64,000 bases of DNA from Sphingobacterium sp. UBA2700 (GCA_002354335.1 DELI01000020.1:1-64000); one strand, 5' to 3'. Positions 28,780-38,564 are shown, numbered from the stretch's first letter. The notes: generated by a model from the letters alone, not told the origin. Numbers and translations are program-made.

Positions 28780-29622
28780 TTAATTAGCTTTAGTAAACTT
28801 GGCTGCACACCAATTATCGAGAACTTTATTTTCCACATATTGGAAACCAACTGAATCGGCCTTTTGTTTGAGAATTTCCAAGTCTTCACCATCATAGAAT
28901 CCAGACAGATACAGTTCCCCTCCATTTGCTAAACAGGTAGAATATGTTTCTAGTTGATCCAGCAAAATATTCCTGTTAATATTAGCAAGTATAGTATCAA
29001 AAGTCAAACCTTCGATAGCTTCCTTGGATCCCAATTTAGCGGCTATATTGTCAACATCATTTAATTGGATGTTCTCAATGACGCTGTCTACACAAATCGG
29101 GTCGTAATCCACAGCAAGCAATTGCTTTGCTCCTCTTTTCGAAGCAAGAATGGCTAAAATTCCTGTACCACAGCCCATGTCCAATACCTCTTTAGCATTG
29201 AAATCATTTTCTAAAATAAAAGAAAGCATCATGGAAGTCGTTTGGTGATGCCCCGTACCAAAGGACATTTTCGGATCTATGATAATCTGATAAGGGAACT
29301 CCGGACGATCTTCGTGAAATGTCGCACGGACATAGCATTTATTGTCTACAAGAATCGGATTGAAATTACTTTCCCATAGTTGATTCCAATTTTTCTCTTC
29401 AATTTCCTTTACCTGATAGTCTAAGTCAAATCCATCAACCTCACTTAGTAGTACAGATTCCAAAGCTTGAATATCTAAATTAGCAGAAGGGATATAGGCT
29501 TCAAAACCTCCATCAATATCTTCGAAAGTATCAAAACCAATTTCTGCTAATTCAGAAATTAGCAAATCCTTTTGCCAGTCTTCAATAGTTGAAGATGTAA
29601 AAGTAACTGCTGAGTATTTCAT
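28780..29622 (-). CDS. prmA: Ribosomal protein L11 methyltransferase
   Basis: A 280-residue enzyme that methylates ribosomal protein L11 with SAM. The SAM-binding motif is VLDMGCGTGILAILASKRGAKQLLAVDYDP (about 144-173), and the later NPN-like motif reads ILANINRNILL. The N-terminal substrate-binding domain precedes it, with the usual linker FGTGHHQTTSMML. It sits 3 bp after tpiA and abuts mpl. Confidence 0.95.
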   Translation of the reverse strand: MKYSAVTFTSSTIEDWQKDLLISELAEIGFDTFEDIDGGFEAYIPSANLDIQALESVLLSEVDGFDLDYQVKEIEEKNWNQLWESNFNPILVDNKCYVRATFHEDRPEFPYQIIIDPKMSFGTGHHQTTSMMLSFILENDFNAKEVLDMGCGTGILAILASKRGAKQLLAVDYDPICVDSVIENIQLNDVDNIAAKLGSKEAIEGLTFDTILANINRNILLDQLETYSTCLANGGELYLSGFYDGEDLEILKQKADSVGFQYVENKVLDNWCAAKFTKAN

Positions 29623-29625
29623 ATA

Positions 29626-30393
29626 TTATGCGTTAAATACACTAATAATTTGTAAGAAATCGCGAGATTTCAAAGATGCACCGCCAATTAGACCACCGTC
29701 AATATCCGGTTGTGAGAATAAACTTTGTGCATTGGATGGATTAGCACTTCCACCATAAAGAATAGTTGTGTCATCAGCAACAGCATCACCATACTTTTCA
29801 GCAACTGTTTTGCGGATAAAAGCATGCACCTCTTGCGCTTGCTCAGGGCTAGCCGTTAATCCTGTTCCAATTGCCCAAACTGGCTCGTAGGCTAAAACAA
29901 CAGACTTAAACTGTTCTGGGCTTAAATGAAATAAACCTTTGCTTAGCTGCGTTTTGATGATATCGAAGAAAGAACCAGACTCGCGCTCTTCCTTTGTTTC
30001 GCCAATACAGAATATAGGTTTCAAATCATGTTTCAATGCTGCATCTACTTTTTCAGCTAATAACTCATCAGTTTCGCCGAAATAAGCTCTGCGTTCTGAG
30101 TGTCCTAAGATAACATAACTCGCGCCAGTAGATTTTACTTGAGAAGCTGATATCTCGCCTGTAAAAGCACCTGATTCCGCTTGATGAATATTCTGTGCAC
30201 CTATTGCCACATTGGCTACAGGAGCGCTTAATTTAGCTAACGCCGGCAAATGAATAAAAGGACTACATACTACAACTTCTTGATTTCCTCTTACCTCATC
30301 TTTAACCATGTTCACAATTTCTGAGAAAAGGCTCACACCTTGCTCATAGTCCATGTTCATTTTCCAGTTTCCTGCTACGATGTTCTTACGCAT
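29626..30393 (-). CDS. tpiA: Triosephosphate isomerase
   Basis: A 255-residue TIM barrel interconverting dihydroxyacetone phosphate and glyceraldehyde 3-phosphate. It shows the N-terminal GNWKMN (Asn and Lys of the active site), the His loop VILGHSERR, the catalytic Glu in LAYEPVWAIGTG, and the phosphate loops of the C-terminus (ILYGGSANP, GLIGGASL). Length and motifs are fully normal. It follows the GlmU-like gene by 10 bp and precedes prmA by 3 bp. Confidence 0.98.
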   Translation of the reverse strand: MRKNIVAGNWKMNMDYEQGVSLFSEIVNMVKDEVRGNQEVVVCSPFIHLPALAKLSAPVANVAIGAQNIHQAESGAFTGEISASQVKSTGASYVILGHSERRAYFGETDELLAEKVDAALKHDLKPIFCIGETKEERESGSFFDIIKTQLSKGLFHLSPEQFKSVVLAYEPVWAIGTGLTASPEQAQEVHAFIRKTVAEKYGDAVADDTTILYGGSANPSNAQSLFSQPDIDGGLIGGASLKSRDFLQIISVFNA

Positions 30394-30403
30394 AAATTAT
30401 ATA

Positions 30404-31606
30404 TTAATGGTTGATTAATTGCACTCTTAAAGTTTCTGTGTCCTTGTAAACACGTTTTATAATTTCTTGATCTAATAAATGGTTTCCAGCTCCAACATCC
30501 TGCTTTCGTTGCAACATGTTGAAAAACCGATCCAACTGGTAGTCGCTGTACGTCTTGTCAGTTAACCAACTAAAATCTGGAACAAATTTGGGAATAAATT
30601 TCGACAATGCTATTTGAGCACCAACGCCAATCACCGTCCCAGTATTAAACGACGAATTGATAGCGGACATCGCGTAATCACCCATCATCAGACCACATTT
30701 TAGTTGCTTGCTATCTCGCATCTCACCGCTAAAATAGTCATATAATTTGACTGTGCTCCAGGTATTCTTCAAGTTCGAATTACTTGTTCCCGCTCCTAAA
30801 TTGCAGCCTTCGCCAATTACCGAACATCCGAGATAGCCGTCATGACCTTTAGCGCTGTTCCCCCATAGAACAGCATTATTCACCTCACCTCCGATGGTGC
30901 TTCGAGGACCTATAGACACATTCTCATACAGTCGAGCTCCCATTTTCACTCGAGCTCTATCTCCAATTCCTACATAACCTCGTAGAAAACTGCCCTCCTC
31001 TAAGTTGGCATCCCTTCCAATGTAAATTGGCCCATTTAAGCTATTTAAACTGACGCCCTCAACCTGAGCACCTTCTTCGACAAAAATCCAATCACCAAAG
31101 ACCATATTAACACCGCTCAGTTTTGCTGAACTCCTCCCTTTAGTCAGTAGATTAAAATCAAAAAGCAGTTGTTTTTTATTGTGCAGATAGATGTCCTCCG
31201 GATACTGAAGTTCATCTAAGGCAAAATCTACTGCCACCGGTTTAAGATCTAAAAAATTAAAGTCAGAACTGCTGGGAAGTGTTTCGGTTTTTGCAGCGAC
31301 CCAAGCTCCTTGATGGTGCAGATATTCTCCGACAGAAAGTCTATCAATCGCTTCCAGCAGATGATCTGACGGTAGAATTGTCGCTTTTATAACCAGCTTA
31401 TATGAAGTATCAGAAGTAACTAGCGGAAATGCGGCTTGTAAATAATCTATAGTCAAGTAGCTAACCTCACTTTGGAAGATCCTGCTCCACTTTTTATCTA
31501 TCGTACAGATACCGACACGCAGATTTCCAACCGGCCGTACAGCACAAAAAGGCAACAATTGCCTACGCCATTCGGCATTGTCATATAATACGATAGAATA
31601 AGACAT
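30404..31606 (-). CDS. GlmU-like putative sugar nucleotidyltransferase
   Basis: A 400-residue cytoplasmic protein of the Bacteroidota alternative-GlmU type. The N-terminal half is a divergent nucleotidyltransferase domain (IVLYDNAEWRRQLLPFCAVRPVGNLRVG). The C-terminal half (about 170-330) is a left-handed beta helix with hexapeptide repeats (LNGPIYIGRDANLEEGSFLRGYVGIGDRARVKMG). The family is thought to act in UDP-sugar supply; its exact reaction is unproven. It opens a four-gene operon with tpiA, prmA and mpl. Only about 20 bp separate its ATG from the upstream rpmE2 terminator. Confidence 0.85.
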   Translation of the reverse strand: MSYSIVLYDNAEWRRQLLPFCAVRPVGNLRVGICTIDKKWSRIFQSEVSYLTIDYLQAAFPLVTSDTSYKLVIKATILPSDHLLEAIDRLSVGEYLHHQGAWVAAKTETLPSSSDFNFLDLKPVAVDFALDELQYPEDIYLHNKKQLLFDFNLLTKGRSSAKLSGVNMVFGDWIFVEEGAQVEGVSLNSLNGPIYIGRDANLEEGSFLRGYVGIGDRARVKMGARLYENVSIGPRSTIGGEVNNAVLWGNSAKGHDGYLGCSVIGEGCNLGAGTSNSNLKNTWSTVKLYDYFSGEMRDSKQLKCGLMMGDYAMSAINSSFNTGTVIGVGAQIALSKFIPKFVPDFSWLTDKTYSDYQLDRFFNMLQRKQDVGAGNHLLDQEIIKRVYKDTETLRVQLINH

Positions 31607-31626
31607 AAATTAAAATAAAATTACAT

Positions 31627-31657
31627 AAAAAAACCCGATAAGCTAATGTTATCGGGA
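31627..31657 (-). terminator. Terminator between rpmE2 and the GlmU-like gene
   Basis: On the minus strand CCCGATAA pairs with TTATCGGG around a 7-nt loop, followed by seven T. Because the next start codon is only about 20 bp away on the same strand, it may act as a partial terminator. Confidence 0.85.
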
Positions 31658-31687
31658 TCTTCTTTAATTTCTTTTAGGAAATAAAAC

Positions 31688-31936
31688 TTATTTCTTGTTG
31701 TAACGGCTACGGAATTTATCAATACGTCCTGCTGTATCAACTAATTTCATTTTTCCAGTGTAGAAAGGATGTGAAGTGTGAGAAATCTCTAATTTCACTA
31801 ATGGATATTCAGTACCATCTTCCCAAGTAATGGTCTCTTTTGTGTCAACACAAGATTTAGTGATGAAAGCGTAGTCGTTAGACATGTCTTTGAAAACAAC
31901 TAATCTGTAGTTCGATGGATGCAAATCTTTTTTCAT
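31688..31936 (-). CDS. rpmE2: 50S ribosomal protein L31, type B
   Basis: An 82-residue ribosomal protein of the long type B form ([49 protein letters not shown]). The zinc-binding CxxC pair of type A L31 is absent; only one Cys is present (SCVDTKET). Many genomes switch between the two forms under zinc limitation. Its promoter is a perfect TTTG-N20-TAnnTTTG match and a strong terminator follows, so it is mainly a single-gene unit. Confidence 0.97.
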   Translation of the reverse strand: MKKDLHPSNYRLVVFKDMSNDYAFITKSCVDTKETITWEDGTEYPLVKLEISHTSHPFYTGKMKLVDTAGRIDKFRSRYNKK

Positions 31937-31974
31937 TTTATCTTATGATTACTATATATTCAACAATTGAGGTG

Positions 31975-32006
31975 CAAAGATAATTTATTTTTTCATCAAA
32001 TACAAA
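31975..32006 (-). promoter_or_regulatory. Promoter of rpmE2
   Basis: On the minus strand TTTG (32006-32003), a 20-bp spacer and TATCTTTG (31982-31975) match the phylum consensus exactly. The leader is about 35 bases long. Confidence 0.75.
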
Positions 32007-32172
32007 AAACCATAAAATTTCATTCCACATCGTGTTAATAAAATTCCTTTGCTTTTCTATCGCTGAGCACTCAACGTGCAAAAATTGCAAATTGCTTTGG
32101 ATTTCGCAAGCGAAATAGCATATAAATCTCCTTTTTTTGCCTTCCCATATCAATTAAGTAGTTCTAATTTCC
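32007..32172. other. Centre of the rpmE2-lysS divergent spacer
   Basis: The full intergenic gap is about 350 bp. Apart from the rpmE2 promoter and the lysS -7 box at 32173-32180, I see only a short inverted repeat TTTCGCAAGCGAAA near 32101-32116. No gene is supported. Confidence 0.5.
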
Positions 32173-32180
32173 TACTTTTG
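32173..32180 (+). promoter_or_regulatory. -7 box of lysS
   Basis: TACTTTTG fits TAnnTTTG exactly. It would give a leader of about 100 bases. No TTTG is seen at the -33 position. Confidence 0.5.
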
Positions 32181-32283
32181 CAGTCAATTTAAGTTCGAAA
32201 AACAACTTGCATGTTTTCCTTCGAAATTCCAAGAAGATTAAATTTTCTTATTGGCCTTTAAAAACAGACACATTTCAGAAAAA

Positions 32284-34002
32284 ATGAGTATCGTATTATC
32301 AGAACAAGAACAACAACGCAGGCTAAACCTACAAGGGATGATCGACCTAGGAATCAACCCTTTTCCTGCAGAAGAATTTGTCGTTAATGCAACGGCAGAA
32401 GACATATTAGAAAACTACGAAAGAGATAAACTCAACTATAAGAACATTCAATTTGCAGGGCGTATCATGAGTCGTCGTGTAATGGGAAGTGCTTCTTTCA
32501 TTGAATTACAAGACTCCACAGGGCGTATCCAGGCTTATGTAAAGCGTGATGACATCTGCCCTACCGAAGATAAAACCCTTTACAATACAGTATTCAAAAA
32601 ACTTCTTGATATCGGTGATATTGTCGGTATTAGAGGATATGTATTCACGACGCAAACGGGCGAGATTAGTATACACGTCGAAGAGTTGAAAGTATTGACG
32701 AAGTCTTTACGCCCTCTTCCAATCGTAAAAGAAGCGGATGGTAAAACATTTGATGCCTTTACAGATCCAGAACAAAGATACCGCATGCGTTATGTGGATT
32801 TAATCGTAAATGCACAGAATAGAGAGATTTTTGTAAAACGTACGAAGCTCTATAATGCAATGCGCGAATATTTCAACAATGCAGGATATATGGAGGTTGA
32901 AACCCCTATCCTTCAATCAATTCCTGGTGGTGCTGCTGCACGTCCGTTTATTACACACCATAATGCGCTAGATATTCCATTGTATCTGAGAATTGCAAAC
33001 GAACTCTACCTAAAGAGATTAATCGTTGGTGGCTTTGATGGTGTTTACGAGTTTTCTAAAAACTTCCGTAACGAAGGAATGGACCGTACGCATAATCCGG
33101 AGTTTACAGCCATGGAAATCTATGTTGCTTATAAAGACTACAACTGGATGATGGATTTCACCGAGAATCTTCTTGAGCACTGTGCATTAGCAGTAAACGG
33201 AACGACGCAAGCAACATTCAACGAACATAAGGTAGACTTCAAAGCGCCTTATCCTCGTGTTAGCATGACTGAGGCAATCAAACAATTCACAGGTTTTGAT
33301 ATTACCGGCAAGTCGGAAGACGAGATTCGTGAAGCTGCGAAAGGCATGGGAATCGCGGTAAATGAAACAATGGGTAAAGGTAAATTGATCGATGAGATCT
33401 TTGGCGAAAAGTGTGAAGGAAACTTCATCCAGCCAACGTTCATCACAGACTACCCTATCGAAATGTCGCCATTGACGAAAAAACACCGCGACAATCCAGA
33501 ATTGACAGAGCGTTTCGAACTCATGGTATGTGGTAAGGAAATTGCAAATGCATACTCTGAGCTGAACGACCCAATCGATCAACGCGAAAGATTCGAAGAT
33601 CAACTAAAACTTTCGGAAAAAGGAGATGATGAAGCGATGTTCATCGATCAGGATTTCCTACGTGCTTTGGAATATGGTATGCCTCCTACCTCAGGATTAG
33701 GAATCGGAATGGACAGACTAATCATGTTCTTGACGAATAACCCTTCGATTCAAGAAGTATTGTTCTTCCCTCAAATGCGTCCTGAAAAAGTAGCTAAGGT
33801 TGCGTCGGTAGCAGACTACGTAGCTTTAGGAATTCCAGAAGGATGGGTACCGGTACTTCAAAAAATGGGTTTCAATACCATAGAAGCATTAAAAGACGCC
33901 AATCCAAACAAGGTTTTCAATGACCTGGGCGGAATGCGTAAAAAAATGAAATTAGATATAGCTATGCCAACGAAGGACGAAGTCCTTGCTTGGTTTGCAT
34001 AA
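32284..34002 (+). CDS. lysS: Lysyl-tRNA synthetase, class II
   Basis: This 572-residue enzyme charges tRNA-Lys. It has the N-terminal OB-fold anticodon-binding domain (about 45-150, VMGSASFIELQDSTGRIQAYVK), class II motif 1 (METPIL region read as VETPILQSIPGGAAARPF), motif 2 (FRNEGMDRTHNPEFTAMEIY) and motif 3 (GLGIGMDRLIMFLTN). A C-terminal extension of about 65 residues after motif 3 is found in many Bacteroidota enzymes. A TTG at 32251 is in frame, but the ATG at 32284 follows an A-rich stretch and starts the usual sequence MSIVLSEQEQQRR. Confidence 0.97.
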   Translation: MSIVLSEQEQQRRLNLQGMIDLGINPFPAEEFVVNATAEDILENYERDKLNYKNIQFAGRIMSRRVMGSASFIELQDSTGRIQAYVKRDDICPTEDKTLYNTVFKKLLDIGDIVGIRGYVFTTQTGEISIHVEELKVLTKSLRPLPIVKEADGKTFDAFTDPEQRYRMRYVDLIVNAQNREIFVKRTKLYNAMREYFNNAGYMEVETPILQSIPGGAAARPFITHHNALDIPLYLRIANELYLKRLIVGGFDGVYEFSKNFRNEGMDRTHNPEFTAMEIYVAYKDYNWMMDFTENLLEHCALAVNGTTQATFNEHKVDFKAPYPRVSMTEAIKQFTGFDITGKSEDEIREAAKGMGIAVNETMGKGKLIDEIFGEKCEGNFIQPTFITDYPIEMSPLTKKHRDNPELTERFELMVCGKEIANAYSELNDPIDQRERFEDQLKLSEKGDDEAMFIDQDFLRALEYGMPPTSGLGIGMDRLIMFLTNNPSIQEVLFFPQMRPEKVAKVASVADYVALGIPEGWVPVLQKMGFNTIEALKDANPNKVFNDLGGMRKKMKLDIAMPTKDEVLAWFA

Positions 34003-34055
34003 ATACTGCGCAGAACAGCTGCTGCAAAGTAAAGTTTCTGAATCAAGGTAATTAT

Positions 34056-34084
34056 AAAGCCTCACAAATTGTGGGGCTTTTTTT
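34056..34084 (+). terminator. Terminator of lysS
   Basis: AAAGCCTCAC pairs with GTGGGGCTTT (one G-T pair) around AAATT, followed by a T run. Confidence 0.9.
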
Positions 34085-34188
34085 GGTCCGCTTATTACGA
34101 TCAATTAATCTCCGATTAAACGACCCTGCCTTCAAACAAAATAGGCGGTTTTAGACTTTTATCCATATCATCAACGAAAGGATATGAT

Positions 34189-34581
34189 ATGAAATACATG
34201 ATCCCATTATTTCTCCTGAGCACAATCCTCGCCTGTGGCACCTCTTCAAATGGTCCAAAGAAACCTAAAATTGAAGGTAACTGGCGTTGGACAAAAACTA
34301 CTGGAGGATTTGCTGGAACAACAACCACTCCGGAATCGACCGGCAAACAAATTCATCTTCAGATAACAAAAGACAGCATATTCACATATACAGATGGTGA
34401 ACTGCAAAGAGCAATTGCCTACAACCTCCAATTAGGTAAAGTTATAGAATCGCAAAAAATGGAATGGTTGATCCATAACGGAGAGCATAAAACATCCGTT
34501 TATAGAAAAGACAGTTTACTTCTCATGAATGAACAATGCTATGATTGCTTTAATCAAACATTTGTGAAAATGAAAGAATAA
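34189..34581 (+). CDS. Lipocalin-like lipoprotein, function unknown
   Basis: A 130-residue lipoprotein (signal MKYMIPLFLLSTILAC, Cys16). The mature part starts with GNWRWTKTTGG and alternates short beta strands, as seen in small lipocalin-like proteins of Bacteroidota (IEGNWRW at the start, LMNEQCYDCFNQTF at the end). Two Cys residues in CYDC near the C-terminus could form a disulfide or bind metal. No function is assigned. It stands alone between lysS and the protease gene. Confidence 0.65.
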   Translation: MKYMIPLFLLSTILACGTSSNGPKKPKIEGNWRWTKTTGGFAGTTTTPESTGKQIHLQITKDSIFTYTDGELQRAIAYNLQLGKVIESQKMEWLIHNGEHKTSVYRKDSLLLMNEQCYDCFNQTFVKMKE

Positions 34582-34610
34582 AAAAAGGGCTGTCGTTTGA
34601 CAGCCCTTAT
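34581..34610. terminator. Bidirectional terminator between lipoprotein and M16 genes
   Basis: GGGCTGTC and GACAGCCC pair around a GTTT loop. A runs on the left and TTATTATA on the right allow use by both convergent genes. Confidence 0.85.
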
Positions 34611-34643
34611 TATACCCGATTAATCGGTCAATTTTAATTGTTG

Positions 34644-37505
34644 CTATTTTGCAGGAGCATCTGGCAATAAGATAAACTTAAACAAGCGATCTTCTTTCAG
34701 ATATTTGTTCGCCACATCTTTAACAGATTTAACAGTGACCTTGTCAAGATCATTTAAATAACGAGTTATATACGTTGGATCTTCGTTCAGTTGGTAAGCC
34801 GAAAGTAATTGACTCATCCAGAATCCGTTTTCTTTAAGACTCAATTCCAATTGACGTTTCTCCTCAATCTTGAATTTATCTAAATCAACTTGCGATGGTC
34901 CATTAGCTTTAATCTTCTTAAACTCATCTAAAGCTGAAGCAATTAATGATTGGTATTTATCAACGCTCGTTCCGAAGGAAACATGAATACTATAGCGAGG
35001 CTTAGGGTTTTTAGAGTATCCTGCGCGCGCACCAGTACCATAAACTCCACTCTCCTCTTCGCGCAAGCGCTCCAACAGACGAGTCGACAATACTTTCTCT
35101 AGCGCATCCATATTAACATTCTCCATGTCATTGTATGTATAGTCGCCATAGATCGATAGACGAACATTTGCTTTTGCCTCTTTCCCTTTATTTACAACAA
35201 CGTCTTTACCTTTCGCAGGCTCGTAAATTCCTAAATCTTTAGCCGATTCTTTGCGCGAGGTTGTAGGTAGTGCAGCAAGATAGTTCTCCAAGTACGGTTT
35301 GATTTCGTCCTCTGTTACTGAACCAACGATGACGAAAGTAAAGTCTGAAGCGTCTGCAAATCTATCTTTGTAGATTTCCAAGGCACGCTCTTGATTTACC
35401 TTCTCTAACTCTTCTTTGCCATATGGCGTACGACGAATGTTGTTACCGTATAAGGCATTCATCGTAGCCTTTGAGTAAACGAAGTTAGGGTCATTGTCTC
35501 TATTCGCTAGCATGTTCAATTGCTTGCTAATGATACCTTGGAATACATCGCTTTCAATTCTAGGTTCCGTAAAATAACCATAGATCATTTCGAATGCCGT
35601 TTTCAGGCCTTCCTTATCTGTGCTTCCAGAGATACCTTCCGAACGCTCATTGATATACGGGCTAATGTTTACATCCTTGCCTGTTAAGTACTTTTGCAAT
35701 TCGAACGTATTCAACTGTCCAATACCACTTGAATTGATTAGATTACCGGCAAATGATGCAGACATGTATTCAGCATCCGAATAAAGTGAAGTACCACCGG
35801 GACTGAATGCATTAATTAGAATCTCATCGTTCTTAAACGTCGTAGGTTTAAGAACAACTTTAACGCCATTGCTCAAAACAAACTCCTTCGTATTGATCTT
35901 ATCGATAGATTTTTCCGACTTGATGCTTCCTTTCACCGGCTCTTTAGAAAGCATAGGTAAATCAGAAACTTTATCATCATAAGCCGTCAATTGTTCTTTA
36001 TCCACATCACCAAACCAAGAATTTACAGTTTGCTCGTCAGGCAATTTATCTTTCTCTGCATCTGGTGCTAAGATTACAACATCACGGTTCGTGTCAACAT
36101 AGTATTTTTGACCAATTGCTTCAACCTCTTTCAAAGTTAAGCTCGGCAATAATTGCTTAGTAATTTGATATTTATCTTCGTTACTTAAAGCGGGACCATC
36201 GTTCAAGAAATGATCAAGATAGGTATTTACATAACTATCAGACTTCTTTTTGCTGCGCTCGGTATAGGCTGTTTCATTGTTTTTATTCAATGCTGTAATA
36301 GCACGCTGAAACTCAGTAGCTGTAAATCCAAACTTGTCCACGCGGTCTAGCTCACGAACCAAAGATTTAAAGCCCTCTTCAAACTGTCCAGGCTTGGAAA
36401 CGAAAAATGCCGAAAGGTTATCTAAACCTCCCATAAATTCACCAATATCAATTCCCCCTTGGATAAATGGAGGATTCGCAGATTGACTCAACTCGCCTAA
36501 ACGAGAATTAATCATCTGGTTATATACCGCCTTCATCAACGAACGACGGTAGTCTCCTACTGTATTCACTTTATCTTCCGGATGTTTAATAAGAATCTGT
36601 CCGATCGTGTAGGTCATTTCAGGATCCGTCACTTTGATGAATTGATTTTTATTAAGCAAATCAATCTTATATTTCGTGCGCTCTTTCGATTTCGAATTTA
36701 CACGCATGTCTGAAAACAAACGCTTGATTTCACTTTCAATATAAACAGGATCAACATCACCAACTACGATAATCGACTGTAAATCCGGACGATACCAATC
36801 TTGGTGAAACTGACGAATTACTTTAGGATCAAAGTTCATCACGACCTCTTCTGTACCGATCGGTAAGCGGTCGGCATAGCGAGAACCATTTACTAACACT
36901 TTCAAGAACTGATCGCGCATGCGCTGCATAGCGCCACGGCCACCACGCATCTCTTCCATGATGATACCACGTTCTTTATTGATTTCGCTATCTTCTAACA
37001 TCGCATCCTGGGCCCAATCGCGCATTACTTGAAGACCATTCTTCAACAATTCAGGATCATCCGATGGAATTGGGAGCTGGTAAACTGTCTCATCAAATCC
37101 AGTGTATGCATTTAAATCTGATCCAAAGCGAACACCTGCTTTTTGCAAATAATCAACTAATTCATTTTTTGGAAAATGCTTTAGTCCGTTAAAGTTCATG
37201 TGTTCCAAGAAATGTGCTAGTCCTAACTCTTTCTCAGTTTCTACGATAGAACCGACCTTGACCGCTAAATACATCGTCACGCGTTTCTCCGGCTCGACGT
37301 TTTTACGTATATAATACTGAAAACCATTTTTCAATGTTCCAGTTTTAACCTCATTGTCGAAAGGAAGCTTAGTATCCCATTTCAGGGAGTCTTTTTGAAG
37401 TATGACTTTCGCCTCTGTGATTAAGGGACTTGACTCATAAGCCGTTGCAACTTCCGCAGTAAAAGGCAACAAAAAGGCCAGAGCCAATGGTTTTAAAATT
37501 TTCAT
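34644..37505 (-). CDS. M16 family zinc metallopeptidase (pitrilysin type)
   Basis: A 953-residue exported peptidase with a Sec-type signal (AFLLPFTAEVATA). The active-site motif HxxEH is HFLEH (98-102) and the third zinc ligand lies in the following NKERGIIMEEMRGG region. Four M16 domains are present: the active pair in the first half and the inactive pair in the second (FVLSNGVKVVLKPTTFKNDEILINAFSPGG restarts the fold). Such two-module proteins degrade unfolded or short peptides in the periplasm. It is monocistronic, convergent with the lipoprotein and divergent from xerD. Confidence 0.94.
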   Translation of the reverse strand: MKILKPLALAFLLPFTAEVATAYESSPLITEAKVILQKDSLKWDTKLPFDNEVKTGTLKNGFQYYIRKNVEPEKRVTMYLAVKVGSIVETEKELGLAHFLEHMNFNGLKHFPKNELVDYLQKAGVRFGSDLNAYTGFDETVYQLPIPSDDPELLKNGLQVMRDWAQDAMLEDSEINKERGIIMEEMRGGRGAMQRMRDQFLKVLVNGSRYADRLPIGTEEVVMNFDPKVIRQFHQDWYRPDLQSIIVVGDVDPVYIESEIKRLFSDMRVNSKSKERTKYKIDLLNKNQFIKVTDPEMTYTIGQILIKHPEDKVNTVGDYRRSLMKAVYNQMINSRLGELSQSANPPFIQGGIDIGEFMGGLDNLSAFFVSKPGQFEEGFKSLVRELDRVDKFGFTATEFQRAITALNKNNETAYTERSKKKSDSYVNTYLDHFLNDGPALSNEDKYQITKQLLPSLTLKEVEAIGQKYYVDTNRDVVILAPDAEKDKLPDEQTVNSWFGDVDKEQLTAYDDKVSDLPMLSKEPVKGSIKSEKSIDKINTKEFVLSNGVKVVLKPTTFKNDEILINAFSPGGTSLYSDAEYMSASFAGNLINSSGIGQLNTFELQKYLTGKDVNISPYINERSEGISGSTDKEGLKTAFEMIYGYFTEPRIESDVFQGIISKQLNMLANRDNDPNFVYSKATMNALYGNNIRRTPYGKEELEKVNQERALEIYKDRFADASDFTFVIVGSVTEDEIKPYLENYLAALPTTSRKESAKDLGIYEPAKGKDVVVNKGKEAKANVRLSIYGDYTYNDMENVNMDALEKVLSTRLLERLREEESGVYGTGARAGYSKNPKPRYSIHVSFGTSVDKYQSLIASALDEFKKIKANGPSQVDLDKFKIEEKRQLELSLKENGFWMSQLLSAYQLNEDPTYITRYLNDLDKVTVKSVKDVANKYLKEDRLFKFILLPDAPAK

Positions 37506-37618
37506 AAAAATAATTTATCTGAATGGTTACTGATTTTTACCGAGACCAATCTACGACAATTTATTTAGTATTAAAACAACATTAATATCATTCAGAATAA
37601 ATTACATATATTTAACAC

Positions 37619-38512
37619 ATGAATTGGGATACCGTAAATAGAGACTTTAAACGCTACTTACTCTTAGAACGCGGTTTAGCTGAAAACAGCATAGAAGCCT
37701 ACCAGAACGACGTTCTGAAACTCCAGCATTATTGCGAATTACACGAAATAACAATCCCTCAGATTACAACAAAAGAGTTACAAAACTTTTTACTGTGGAT
37801 TAACGAATTTTCCATTTCAACCTACTCACAAGCGCGCATACTCTCCGGAATTAAAACCTTTTTCAAATTCTTGCAAATCGAGTATGATTACCAAACTAAT
37901 CCCGCTGAGCTTATCGAAGCACCACGCATAACACGCAAGCTACCTTCGGTACTTTCAATCGAAGAAATCGATCGATTAATTGCCGCTATTGATTTATCTA
38001 GTCCCGAGGGAATGCGGAATAAGGCGATCCTCGAGGTCCTTTATGGTTGTGGCTTACGCGTTTCTGAACTATGCAACCTCAAGCGTTCTAACCTTTTCTT
38101 AGATGTAGAGTTTATTAAGGTTGAGGGAAAAGGTAATAAGGAGCGTCTGATTCCAATTGGACAACAGGCAATCCAATATCTGAAAATATACTTAAATGAG
38201 GTCAGAGTACATTCTCCCGTCAAAGCAGGCCATGAGGATTACGTGTTCTTAAACCGACGAGGTGCCGCCCTATCCCGCGTAATGATCTACATCATCATTA
38301 AAGATCTCGCCACAAAAATCAATCTGCAGAAAGAAATTAGTCCGCATACCTTCCGTCATAGCTTTGCTTCTCATTTGGTAGAAGGAGGAGCTGATTTACG
38401 CGCCGTGCAAGATATGTTGGGACATGAAAGTATTACCACTACGGAAATCTATACACATATCGATAAAGACTATCTGCAAAGTGTCATAACCCAATACCAT
38501 CCTCGCTCTTAA
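37619..38512 (+). CDS. xerD: Tyrosine recombinase XerD/XerC
   Basis: A 297-residue recombinase that resolves chromosome dimers at the dif site. The N-terminal SAM-like core-binding domain covers 1-100. The catalytic set is complete: Arg147 (CGLRVSEL), Lys171 (GKGNKERLIPIG), His243 and Arg246 (HTFRHSFASHL), His269 (MLGHESITTTEIY) and nucleophile Tyr278. Length and sequence fit a housekeeping Xer protein; no phage or integrative element genes surround it. XerD versus XerC cannot be settled from one sequence. The downstream metal-related operon starts 57 bp later with its own promoter. Confidence 0.92.
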   Translation: MNWDTVNRDFKRYLLLERGLAENSIEAYQNDVLKLQHYCELHEITIPQITTKELQNFLLWINEFSISTYSQARILSGIKTFFKFLQIEYDYQTNPAELIEAPRITRKLPSVLSIEEIDRLIAAIDLSSPEGMRNKAILEVLYGCGLRVSELCNLKRSNLFLDVEFIKVEGKGNKERLIPIGQQAIQYLKIYLNEVRVHSPVKAGHEDYVFLNRRGAALSRVMIYIIIKDLATKINLQKEISPHTFRHSFASHLVEGGADLRAVQDMLGHESITTTEIYTHIDKDYLQSVITQYHPRS

Positions 38513-38532
38513 TGCAACTTTGTATATTTTAA

Positions 38533-38564
38533 TTTGCAACTAGATTGCATTTGCTGTACATTTG
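38533..38564 (+). promoter_or_regulatory. Consensus promoter with overlapping operator-like palindrome
   Basis: TTTG (38533-38536), a 20-bp spacer and TACATTTG (38557-38564) match the phylum consensus exactly. The palindrome TGCAA-CTAGA-TTGCA (38535-38549) overlaps the -33 box, so a repressor there would block polymerase. A metal-sensing repressor such as Zur is inferred from the operon content only. Confidence 0.7.

Noticed and set aside
33187..33603. 138-codon minus-strand frame within lysS
   Set aside because: It lies wholly inside the conserved lysS gene in another frame.
37619..38512. Phage or island integrase
   Set aside because: Sequence, length and setting fit the housekeeping Xer recombinase; no att repeats or phage genes are seen around it.
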